Below, one piece after another: positions 50,830 through 58,538 of a stretch of 64,000 nt of DNA. Each line of letters opens with the position of its first letter. Position 1 is the stretch's first letter. Origin of the DNA: Shewanella khirikhana (lineage in GTDB: Bacteria > Pseudomonadota > Gammaproteobacteria > Enterobacterales > Shewanellaceae); contig NZ_CP020373.1 in NCBI RefSeq assembly GCF_003957745.1, positions 4,744,630 to 4,808,629 on the forward strand, written 5' to 3'. The notes below the pieces were generated by a model. The model was not told the origin of the DNA. It saw only the letters and a program-made list of their open reading frames with translations, and did no database searches. A program made the position numbers and the translations under genes.

Positions 50830-53112
50830 ATGATAGAGCTCTGCAGGCGCGACTTTCTCAAAGGTGCCGGTGCGGCCGGGGCGGGGTGCGCCCTGGCCAC
50901 AGCGCTGCCGGGGACGCTGGCAGCCATGGGGGCACAGCCCCTCAGTGGCAGCGAAAAAGCCATTCCGAGTATTTGTGAAATGTGCTCCACCCGTTGCCCG
51001 ATTTCGGCGCGGGTGCTGGATGGCAAGGCCGTGTATATCGAAGGCAACGCGGCAGCCAAATCCTTTGGTGGCAAGGTGTGTGCCCGTGGCGGCGCCGGCC
51101 ACAGCTTGCTGTACGACCCACAGCGGTTGGTAAAACCCCTGAAACGTGTCGGCGAGCGCGGTGAAGGCAAGTGGCAGGAGATTGAATGGAGCGAAGCCTA
51201 CGGCATCCTCACAAAGCGGCTTGAACAAATTCGCCGTGAACATGGCGCCGAAGCCGTGGCCTTCTCGTCCAAGTCAGGTTCGCTGTCGGGCCATCTGTTC
51301 CACTTCGCCAAGGCCTTTGGCAGCCCCAATACCTTTACCCACGCATCTACCTGCCCAGGCGCCTATGTGGTGGCCGCCAAAGCCATGTTCGGTGGCAAGG
51401 TGAAGCGGGATCTGGGCAATTCCAAATACATCATCAACTTCGGCCATAACCTTTACGAAGGCATCAATATGTCCGAAACCCGCGCCATGATGAAGGCGCA
51501 AACCGACAAGCGTGCCAAGCTGGTGGTGTTTGAGCCACGCTTCTCCATCGTGGCCGACAAGGCCGATGAATGGTACGCCATTCGCCCCGGCTCTGATGTG
51601 GCGGTGGCGCTGGCGCTGTGCCATGTGCTGATTAGCGAAAACCTCTACGACAAGGCCTTTATCGAGCGCTACGTGGAAGGCTTCGAGGCCTTTGCCGCCG
51701 AAGTCAGCGCCTATACTCCCGAGTGGGCAGAAACCATTTCCGATGTGCCCGCCAACGATATTCGCCGTATTGCCCGCGAATTTGCCAAGGCTGCGCCCCA
51801 TGCGGTGGTGGACTTTGGCCACCGCGCCACCTTCACCCCGGAAGAGTTTGATATGCGCCGGGCCTTGTACGCGGCTAACGTGCTGATTGGCAACTTTGAG
51901 CGCAAGGGCGGTATCTACTTTGGCCAGAAGGCGGCCGGGTACAACAAGCTTGCCGGTGAAGCCGTAGCGCCAGTGCTGGGTAAACCCGGCGTGGCCGACA
52001 TGCCCAAGCCAACAGCAAAGCGCATCGATCAGGTCGATGAGCAGTACGCCATGATGTGGAGCGAAGGCGGTATTTATCAGTCGGTTATCGATGCAACCCT
52101 GGAGGCCAAACCCTATCAGCTGCGTGGCTGGGTGATGTGCCGTACCAACCCGATGCAAACCATGACCGACCGCGCCAAGGTGGTTGAGTCGCTGAAAAAG
52201 CTCGATTTTGTCGCCGTGGTGGATGTGTATATCAGCGAAACCGCCGCCTGGGCCGATTTGATTTTGCCCGAGTCTACCTACCTTGAGCGCGACGAAGAGA
52301 TAAGCGACAAGTCCGGCAAGAGCCCCGGTTACTACGTGCGTCAGCGGGTGGTGGACGTGATTGGCGACACCAAGCCGTCCTGGCAAATCTTCCGCGAGCT
52401 GGGTCTTGAGATGGGCATGGACAAGTACTACCCCTGGGAGACCATGGAAACCCTGCAACTGCTGCAGGCCAACAAGGATGTGGCGCTTTTGAATCACATC
52501 AAGGAAAAGGGCTTTGTCAGCTATGGCAAGCCGCTGATGCTGCGTGAAAAATCCATGGTGCAGGAGTTTGTGGCGGCCTATCCCGGCGCCCATACCGCGG
52601 ATGAAGACGGCAGTTACGCCAGCTTGCTCAAGTTCAAAACCCCCAGCGGCAAGATTGAGCTGGTGAGCCCCAAGGTGGAAGCCATGGCCCCGGGCCGCGG
52701 CGGCATCAAATACCGGCCGGTGACCTTAAAACAGCCCAATGAGCTCTACTTCATTCAGGGCAAGGTGGCGGTGCACACCAATGGTGCTACCCACAATATC
52801 CCCATGTTGGCCAATCTGATGTCGGACAACGCCGTATGGGTGCACCCCAGTACCGCCGAGGCGCTGGGCATCAAGGATGGTGATGCTATCCGGCTTAAAT
52901 CCAGCGTGGGCGTGGAAGAGGGCAAGGCGCTGGTCACCAAGGGCATCCGCCCGGATACCGTGTTTGCTTACATGGGCTTTGGTTCGAAAAACCGCGAGCT
53001 GGTGCGCGCCAGCGGCAAGGGTATCCACTGTGGAAACCTGCTGCCCAATATCACGGCGCCTATCTGCGGCATGAACGTGCACACCACGGGTGTGATCCTG
53101 GAAAAGGCATAA
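50830..53112 (+). CDS. psrA: Polysulfide/thiosulfate reductase catalytic subunit (PsrA/PhsA)
   Basis: A 760-residue molybdenum-bis-MGD oxidoreductase. ATG 50830 begins a Tat signal (MIELCRRDFLKGAGAAG). The 4Fe-4S motif is CEMCSTRC plus the later Cys in GKVCARGGAG. The Mo-ligating Cys is likely residue 175 (HASTCPGAYVV), the Cys type found in PsrA/PhsA. The C-terminal MGD-binding fold includes LTKGIRPDTVF-like motifs. It starts a three-gene operon with Fe-S and membrane subunits. Polysulfide versus thiosulfate cannot be settled; the Shewanella homologue is called PsrA/PhsA. Confidence 0.93.
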   Translation: MIELCRRDFLKGAGAAGAGCALATALPGTLAAMGAQPLSGSEKAIPSICEMCSTRCPISARVLDGKAVYIEGNAAAKSFGGKVCARGGAGHSLLYDPQRLVKPLKRVGERGEGKWQEIEWSEAYGILTKRLEQIRREHGAEAVAFSSKSGSLSGHLFHFAKAFGSPNTFTHASTCPGAYVVAAKAMFGGKVKRDLGNSKYIINFGHNLYEGINMSETRAMMKAQTDKRAKLVVFEPRFSIVADKADEWYAIRPGSDVAVALALCHVLISENLYDKAFIERYVEGFEAFAAEVSAYTPEWAETISDVPANDIRRIAREFAKAAPHAVVDFGHRATFTPEEFDMRRALYAANVLIGNFERKGGIYFGQKAAGYNKLAGEAVAPVLGKPGVADMPKPTAKRIDQVDEQYAMMWSEGGIYQSVIDATLEAKPYQLRGWVMCRTNPMQTMTDRAKVVESLKKLDFVAVVDVYISETAAWADLILPESTYLERDEEISDKSGKSPGYYVRQRVVDVIGDTKPSWQIFRELGLEMGMDKYYPWETMETLQLLQANKDVALLNHIKEKGFVSYGKPLMLREKSMVQEFVAAYPGAHTADEDGSYASLLKFKTPSGKIELVSPKVEAMAPGRGGIKYRPVTLKQPNELYFIQGKVAVHTNGATHNIPMLANLMSDNAVWVHPSTAEALGIKDGDAIRLKSSVGVEEGKALVTKGIRPDTVFAYMGFGSKNRELVRASGKGIHCGNLLPNITAPICGMNVHTTGVILEKA

Positions 53113-53125
53113 GGGGGCCCGGACT

Positions 53126-53692
53126 ATGAGCAAAAGATACGTAATGGTGCACGACGAGAACAAGTGCATCGGCTGTCAGGCTTGCAGCGTGGCTTGTCGC
53201 AGCATCAATCAGGTACCTGATGGCGTAAGCCGATTGCAGGTGCGCATCGAAGGCCCCTTTGGCGAGGCGCCCCATTTGCACTTCAAGTACAACCGGGTGT
53301 CGTGTCAGCAGTGTGAGGATGCGCCCTGCGTCAAGGTGTGCCCAACCGGTGCCGCCTATGTTGGCGACGATGGCATTGTGTCCATCAAGGCCGATAAGTG
53401 CGTGGGCTGCATGTACTGCGTGGCAGCCTGTCCCTACAAGGTGCGCTTTATGAACCCTGAAACCAGGGTCGCGGACAAGTGCAACTTCTGTAAAGAAACC
53501 CGTCTTGCCCGGGGTGAGCAACCCGCCTGTGTCACAGTCTGCCCCACTGATGCGCTCTGCTTCGGTGATGCGGCCGACCCTGCCAGCGAGGTGTCCAAAC
53601 TGCTGGCCACCAAGGTGAGCTATCAGGACAAGACACATCTTGGCACCAAACCCAGGCTGTACCGTATTCCAGCCAAGCGTGGAGGTATCTGA
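53126..53692 (+). CDS. psrB: Polysulfide/thiosulfate reductase iron-sulfur subunit (PsrB/PhsB)
   Basis: A 188-residue ferredoxin-like subunit with cysteines for four [4Fe-4S] clusters: CIGCQACSVAC, CQQCEDAPCVKVC, CVGCMYCVAACP and CNFCKETR...CVTVCP. It passes electrons from the membrane subunit to PsrA. It lies 13 bases after psrA and 2 before psrC. Confidence 0.95.
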   Translation: MSKRYVMVHDENKCIGCQACSVACRSINQVPDGVSRLQVRIEGPFGEAPHLHFKYNRVSCQQCEDAPCVKVCPTGAAYVGDDGIVSIKADKCVGCMYCVAACPYKVRFMNPETRVADKCNFCKETRLARGEQPACVTVCPTDALCFGDAADPASEVSKLLATKVSYQDKTHLGTKPRLYRIPAKRGGI

Positions 53693-53694
53693 TT

Positions 53695-54681
53695 ATGAAC
53701 AATATCTGGGGTGATATGAGTCAGTACGACGGCATTACCTGGCATTGGGTGATTGCGGTGTACCTCTTTATGGCCGGTTTGTCGGCGGGCAGTTTGCTGA
53801 TGGGGATAGGTCTGCGCTGGTATCGCGGCCAAACCCAGGGCAGCGGTCAGAGCCTGGGTGAAAGCGCCGTGCTCAAGGCCGCCGCCTTGATTGCGCCCAT
53901 CGCCATTTGCCTTGGGATGCTGTGTCTGGTGTTTGACCTGACCAAGCCGTTCCACTTCTGGTTGATCCTGATTAACTACAACTTAAGCTCGGTGATGTCG
54001 ATTGGGGTGATAGCGCTCCTGGCTTACATTCCGCTGACCTTTGCCTATGCGCTGGTGGTTCTCAAAGATGAGCTGCCAAAGTGTGGTCTGGGCTTCCTCG
54101 GCGGCCTTGCCGATAGCCTTGGCAAGCTTCGCGGCACGCTGGAAGGGGCGCTCTTTGTGCTGTCGCTGGTGGTGGGGGCTTATACAGGTTTCCTGATTTC
54201 TGCGATGAATGCCTATCCTATGCTCAATACTGCGGTGCTGCCTGCGCTGTTTTTGGTGTCTGGCTTGTCGGCAGGTGCGGCGGCCAACAGCTTGCTGGCG
54301 GTACTCATGTTTGGTGGCGATAAGCATACCAGCCAGGCTTCAGGCGACAATTCTGGAGATCCTGCGGGCGACCTTGAGCGGCAGCACGCCTTTGAATTGC
54401 CGGTGATGGGCATGGAAATGCTGTTCCTGTTTATGCTGTTTACTGCGCTGTATTTCAAAGGCGGCGCGGCGGCAGCGGCGCTGGCATCCCTCTCCGGTGG
54501 GCTGTGGGCCGCCGTGTTCTGGATTGGGGTGGTGGCTATCGGTTTTGGGGTGCCACTGCTGATGCGCCTCAGCGGTAAACATGGTCGCAGCGCCATGGTA
54601 ACCGCAGCCTGCGCCAGTCTGATTGGGGTGCTGGCACTGCGGCATTTCATCCTTTATGCCGGTCAATCTTACCTGTCCTGA
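53695..54681 (+). CDS. psrC: Polysulfide/thiosulfate reductase membrane subunit (PsrC/NrfD type)
   Basis: A 328-residue NrfD-family quinol-oxidising membrane anchor with about eight TM segments. Family features are ITWHWVIAVYLFMAGLSAGS at the N-terminus, DLTKPFHFWLILIN and FELPVMGMEMLFLFM. It probably hands menaquinol electrons to PsrB. A strong terminator follows. Confidence 0.93.
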   Translation: MNNIWGDMSQYDGITWHWVIAVYLFMAGLSAGSLLMGIGLRWYRGQTQGSGQSLGESAVLKAAALIAPIAICLGMLCLVFDLTKPFHFWLILINYNLSSVMSIGVIALLAYIPLTFAYALVVLKDELPKCGLGFLGGLADSLGKLRGTLEGALFVLSLVVGAYTGFLISAMNAYPMLNTAVLPALFLVSGLSAGAAANSLLAVLMFGGDKHTSQASGDNSGDPAGDLERQHAFELPVMGMEMLFLFMLFTALYFKGGAAAAALASLSGGLWAAVFWIGVVAIGFGVPLLMRLSGKHGRSAMVTAACASLIGVLALRHFILYAGQSYLS

Positions 54682-54701
54682 CCGCTTGAATCGATTCAGC
54701 C

Positions 54702-54729
54702 AAAAGCCCGCGTTTTGCGGGCTTTTTTT
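54702..54729 (+). terminator. Terminator of the psr operon
   Basis: AAAAGCCCGC, a short loop and GCGGGCTTTTTTT forms a strong hairpin with a T run. Confidence 0.92.
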
Positions 54730-54821
54730 GCGTAAATTTTCCGCCAATCCCCCACGGCTGAACTACGCTTTTAGGAGGCTTGCTGTATGCCGTAAAAGAA
54801 CGATGCCGGGGGGAGAAAGGG

Positions 54822-56015
54822 ATGAAAACAAAGCTCGTGGCAGCCTCGTTGGGGCTGATGTTCAGCCAGTATGGATTGTGCGCGCAGGACGTTTTTGAGG
54901 CCCGCAGTGACGCCATGGGCGGCACTGGTGTGGCGTCGGCCAGCTTGGAGGCGGCCCCCTGGATGAATCCGGCGCTGTTGTCGTTGCCTGGTTATACCGA
55001 AGGGGACTTTGGCCTGCTGATCCCTGTGCTTGGGGCCGAGGTGTCGGACAAAGACAATATGTCCGATAAGTTCGACACCCTCGAAGATAACTACGACGGC
55101 CTGGATGCGGCCATCAATAACGGCGATGTGGATGCCATAGATACCTACCGCGCTGCACTACTGGCTGACCTTAAGGGGCTTGATGGCAACACCGCGTATG
55201 CCTCGGCCGGTATCGGTTTTAGCTTTGCCATGCCCACCAAGGGTATGAGCTGGGGCGTGTATTATCGCAGTTATCTCGATGGCGTCGCGGTGGCGGATAT
55301 CAGCGATACCGATCTGATACTGCTGGAAACCCTCGACCCCATGAATCCCCCTGAGCTCGATGACCTGACCTCCCAGGGGCGGGTGATTGCCGGTGCTTCT
55401 TCGGAGCTGGCGCTCTCGGTCAGCATGCCACTGTCGATAGTGAATATGCCGGTCACCATCGGCCTGACCCCCAAGCTGCAGCGGCTCGACAGCTTCAACT
55501 ACGCCGTCAGTGCCAACAACTTTGATGCGGGCGACTTCGACAGCGACGATTACCGCAACGATGACACTGGATTCAATCTGGATGCCGGTCTTGCCATTAT
55601 GCCGATGCGTGGCCTGACCCTGGGCTTGGTGGGGCGTAATTTAATCGAGCGCGAGCTGGAAACCGTGGAGTCGGAAGGGGTGCAGCTTAAATACCGCGCT
55701 GGCCCCATGGTGACACTGGGTGCCGCTTACACCACCGCCAGTTGGCAGCTGAGCACCGATTTGGATTTGACCGACAACGAAAAGTTTGTCGGCCTTGAAG
55801 GCACCAAATACTGGCGTTTTGGCGGAGAATGGCAAGCGCTCGACTGGCTGTCGCTGAGGCTTGGTTATCGCCAGGATCTGAATGATATGACTGCCGATAT
55901 TTACTCGGTGGGCACAGGTTTTCAGATTGGCGAAGGCTTCAAGCTCGACCTCACCGGGATGTGGGGCGACAATGACACCGTCGGCGCCGTATTGCAGAGC
56001 TCATATCACTTTTAA
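54822..56015 (+). CDS. TraF-like outer-membrane protein
   Basis: A 397-residue protein of the PF13729 'conjugal transfer TraF' family, which is an outer-membrane barrel related to FadL in look and is found on chromosomes without conjugation genes. It has a signal peptide (LVAASLGLMFSQYGLCA), a DAMGGTGVASASLEAAPWMNPALL motif (split: DAMGGTGVAS and AAPWMNPALL) and a C-terminal aromatic (SSYHF) typical of barrels. ATG 54822 has GGGAGAAAGG upstream. No conjugation gene is near; a small-molecule porin is more likely than transfer. Confidence 0.8.
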   Translation: MKTKLVAASLGLMFSQYGLCAQDVFEARSDAMGGTGVASASLEAAPWMNPALLSLPGYTEGDFGLLIPVLGAEVSDKDNMSDKFDTLEDNYDGLDAAINNGDVDAIDTYRAALLADLKGLDGNTAYASAGIGFSFAMPTKGMSWGVYYRSYLDGVAVADISDTDLILLETLDPMNPPELDDLTSQGRVIAGASSELALSVSMPLSIVNMPVTIGLTPKLQRLDSFNYAVSANNFDAGDFDSDDYRNDDTGFNLDAGLAIMPMRGLTLGLVGRNLIERELETVESEGVQLKYRAGPMVTLGAAYTTASWQLSTDLDLTDNEKFVGLEGTKYWRFGGEWQALDWLSLRLGYRQDLNDMTADIYSVGTGFQIGEGFKLDLTGMWGDNDTVGAVLQSSYHF

Positions 56016-56042
56016 CGGCCAACTGTGTGACGGCACCTAAGT

Positions 56043-56771
56043 TCAGAGCTCGGCCAGGGACTTCAGTGTCAGCAGCAGGGCGCTGAGACTACATAAAACC
56101 AGGGTTGCGACTCTGGTTTTTTGTTTATCGACTCTGCCAAGCAGTTTACCAGCAACCCAATAACCGGCAACGACCGCGGGCAACAGGGTAACGGACCACC
56201 AAAGCTGAGCTTCGGTTACCAGCCCGGCAAAGGCCAGAATACTCAAGGCAATCAGCGAGCTGAAAATGAAAAAGGCGGACAGGGCCGCACGGAACTTGCC
56301 GGGGTCTTTGCCTGCCAGCAGTATTGCCATCGGTGGCCCGCCAATGGCGGCGATGGTACCAAACACGCCGGAGACAGTGCCGGCAACAAACAGGGTCACG
56401 CGGTTAATGGGCGCGCTCAGGCGCAGCAGGCTCAGGGCTACCGCCAAAAATACGATAGTGGCGATGGCGAGGCCAAGTACCGGTGTGGGCGCGGCAAGCA
56501 GCAATGCTGCGCCAAAAAGTCCGCCGGGGATCCGCCCCAGCAGCGCATATTGCAGCCCGGAAAACTCAAGGGCGCTGCGCTCTCTCAGTAAGGTGAGCAG
56601 GGCAATGGAGAAGCCCATCAGAATCACAGGCACTGGCACCAGTTCGGGCTCGACCAGATACAGCAGCGGGCTTGCCACCACGGCAAGACCAAAACCAATC
56701 AGGCTTTGGATTAGCGCACCACTGAAAATAATTAACAGCGCCAGCACCAGAGTGAGAGGATCGGACAACAT
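56043..56771 (-). CDS. TauE/SafE-family exporter
   Basis: A 242-residue membrane protein with about eight TM segments. Features include LIGFGLAVVASPLLY near the N-terminus and GTIAAIGGPPMAIL in the second half, the duplicated TauE signature. Substrates in the family are sulfite, sulfoacetate or other organosulfonates. It follows metJ on the same strand with a terminator between them, so they are probably independent. Confidence 0.88.
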   Translation of the reverse strand: MLSDPLTLVLALLIIFSGALIQSLIGFGLAVVASPLLYLVEPELVPVPVILMGFSIALLTLLRERSALEFSGLQYALLGRIPGGLFGAALLLAAPTPVLGLAIATIVFLAVALSLLRLSAPINRVTLFVAGTVSGVFGTIAAIGGPPMAILLAGKDPGKFRAALSAFFIFSSLIALSILAFAGLVTEAQLWWSVTLLPAVVAGYWVAGKLLGRVDKQKTRVATLVLCSLSALLLTLKSLAEL

Positions 56772-56790
56772 TTACCAGCTCCTGAAACGA

Positions 56791-56816
56791 CACAAGGACC
56801 CGGCGGGGTCCTTGTG
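56791..56816 (-). terminator. Terminator of metJ (minus strand)
   Basis: CACAAGGACCC / GGGTCCTTGTG with loop GGCG is a perfect 11-bp stem, 19 bases after the metJ stop. Confidence 0.75.
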
Positions 56817-56834
56817 CTAGTGTGGAAGGGAGGC

Positions 56835-57149
56835 TTACTCCATGTCTTCCCATTCGATGCCCATCTCATCCATCAGCTTTTTGGCCTCGGAAGGAATAGA
56901 GTCGGGCTTATCCTTGGACAGATCATCGTCGTTTGGCAGTGGCTGGCCGGTATAGGCGTGGAGGAAAGCCTCACACAGGAGCTCACTGTTGGTGGCATGA
57001 CGAAGGTTGTTAACCTGGCGGCGGGTGCGCTCGTCTGTCAGGATTTTCAACACTTTCAAAGGAATGGAAACGGTGATCTTTTTCACCTGCTCATTCTTTT
57101 TGCCGTGCTCAGCGTAAGGGCTGATGTATTCGCCATTCCATTCAGTCAT
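56835..57149 (-). CDS. metJ: Methionine repressor MetJ
   Basis: A 104-residue ribbon-helix-helix repressor that binds S-adenosylmethionine. The start at 57149 (MTEWNGEYISPYAEHGKKN) gives the standard length; the longer frame is not used. The DNA-contacting strand KKITVSIPLKVLKILTDERTRR and RHATNSELLCEAFLHAYTGQ are nearly invariant in enterobacteria. It is divergent from metB with MetJ boxes between. Confidence 0.97.
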   Translation of the reverse strand: MTEWNGEYISPYAEHGKKNEQVKKITVSIPLKVLKILTDERTRRQVNNLRHATNSELLCEAFLHAYTGQPLPNDDDLSKDKPDSIPSEAKKLMDEMGIEWEDME

Positions 57150-57258
57150 TGACTCACCTGTTAAATCCAAATTTCGCAGCAGATTTTAAACCCTTACGAA
57201 ATACAGTCAAATTATTGCTGCGAAAACGCACCAAACATCAGTAGATTTCCTGATGTTT

Positions 57259-57274
57259 GGACGTCTAAACGTCT
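57259..57274. promoter_or_regulatory. MetJ boxes, cluster 1 (metJ side)
   Basis: GGACGTCT and AAACGTCT are tandem 8-bp boxes against the AGACGTCT consensus (7/8 and 6/8). Confidence 0.8.
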
Positions 57275-57283
57275 CGATGCCTA

Positions 57284-57312
57284 TTGACGATTGGCGTCCG
57301 CTTGAGTTAATT
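57284..57312 (+). promoter_or_regulatory. Candidate metB promoter
   Basis: TTGACG at 57284-57289, 17 bases, TTAATT at 57307-57312; it lies between the two MetJ box clusters, so a MetJ-SAM array would cover it. Confidence 0.4.
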
Positions 57313-57313
57313 T

Positions 57314-57329
57314 AGACGTCCAGACATCT
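57314..57329. promoter_or_regulatory. MetJ boxes, cluster 2 (metB side)
   Basis: AGACGTCC and AGACATCT are tandem boxes, each 7 of 8 to consensus, about 35 bases before metB. Confidence 0.85.
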
Positions 57330-57364
57330 TTATTTCCGTCGTCGACTATCCGGAGGAACACAGA

Positions 57365-58525
57365 ATGACACAGCGCAAAGCAGCCACCATCGCGGTGCGT
57401 CAGGGCATCGAGAGCGACACCCAGCATGGCGCCGTGGTTCCTCCCATTTATCTGTCGACCAATTATTCCTTCGATGGCCACAAGAATCCGCGCAAGTTCG
57501 ACTACAGCCGCTCGGGTAATCCGACCCGCTGTATTCTGGGCGAAGCCCTGGCTGAACTTGAACAAGGCGCGACCGGCGTTGTGACCTGTACCGGCATGGC
57601 CGCCATTACCTTGGTGACCAGCCTTCTGGGGCCGGATGATCTCTTGGTTGTGCCCCACGATTGTTACGGTGGCAGCTATCGTCTGTTCACCAATCTCGCC
57701 AACAAAGGCGCCTTCAAGCTGGCGGTTGTAGATCAGACCGATGAGGCTGCATTGGCGGCCGCCATTGCCCAAAAGCCTCGGATGGTATGGCTTGAAACCC
57801 CATCCAACCCACTGCTGCGGGTCGTGGATATTCAGGCCATCAGCGATGCCAGCCACGAGGTGGGCGCCCTGGTGGTGGTGGACAACACCTTCTTGTCGCC
57901 GATTTTGCAGCAGCCGTTGCTGCTCGGTGCTGACATAGTTATTCACTCCACTACCAAGTACATCAATGGTCACAGCGATGTGGTTGGCGGCGCCGTGATT
58001 GCCAAGGACGCCGAGCTGGGCGAGACCCTGCACTGGTGGTCCAACACCCTGGGGCTGACCGGCAGCGCCTTCGACAGCTACCTGACCCTGCGCGGCATTC
58101 GCACCCTGGGTGTGCGGGTACGTGAGCATCAGTCCAATGCCCAGCGCATTGTTGAAGTGCTGAAAAACAGCCCGCAGGTGAGCAAGGTCTACTACCCGGG
58201 GCTTGCCGACCACCCTGGCCATGAAATTGCCGCAAGACAGCAAAAAGGCTTTGGCGCTATGCTGAGTTTTGAGCTGGTGGGCGGCGAAAAAGAAGTGGTG
58301 GCGTTCCTTGAATCGCTGCAACACTTCAGCGTGGCAGAAAGCCTGGGCGGAGTGGAATCCCTGATTGCCGTACCCGCAACCATGACCCACAGAGCCATGG
58401 TGCCAGAGGCCCGCGCCGAGGCCGGAATTAAAGACACCCTGCTGCGCCTGTCGGTGGGGATTGAAGATGCAGAAGATTTAGTGGCCGACATCAAGGCCGC
58501 CCTGGCTGCCGTAGCAGCCTGTTAA
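57365..58525 (+). CDS. metB: Cystathionine gamma-synthase MetB
   Basis: A 386-residue PLP enzyme joining O-succinylhomoserine and cysteine to cystathionine. PLP-lysine lies in HSTTKYINGHSDVVGG and the trans-sulfuration signature is VVDNTFLSPILQQPL. The C-terminal LSVGIEDAEDL is conserved. ATG 57365 follows CGGAGGA. metL starts 13 bases after the stop. Confidence 0.96.
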   Translation: MTQRKAATIAVRQGIESDTQHGAVVPPIYLSTNYSFDGHKNPRKFDYSRSGNPTRCILGEALAELEQGATGVVTCTGMAAITLVTSLLGPDDLLVVPHDCYGGSYRLFTNLANKGAFKLAVVDQTDEAALAAAIAQKPRMVWLETPSNPLLRVVDIQAISDASHEVGALVVVDNTFLSPILQQPLLLGADIVIHSTTKYINGHSDVVGGAVIAKDAELGETLHWWSNTLGLTGSAFDSYLTLRGIRTLGVRVREHQSNAQRIVEVLKNSPQVSKVYYPGLADHPGHEIAARQQKGFGAMLSFELVGGEKEVVAFLESLQHFSVAESLGGVESLIAVPATMTHRAMVPEARAEAGIKDTLLRLSVGIEDAEDLVADIKAALAAVAAC

Positions 58526-58538
58526 ATAGGAGTCAGTG

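Noticed and set aside
51274..52593. 439-codon minus frame within psrA
   Set aside because: Antisense of a molybdoenzyme gene with a Tat signal and a Mo-ligating Cys; no family resemblance.
54822..56015. Conjugation system suggested by the TraF-like name
   Set aside because: No other transfer, relaxase or mobility genes occur nearby and the protein looks like a FadL-like barrel.
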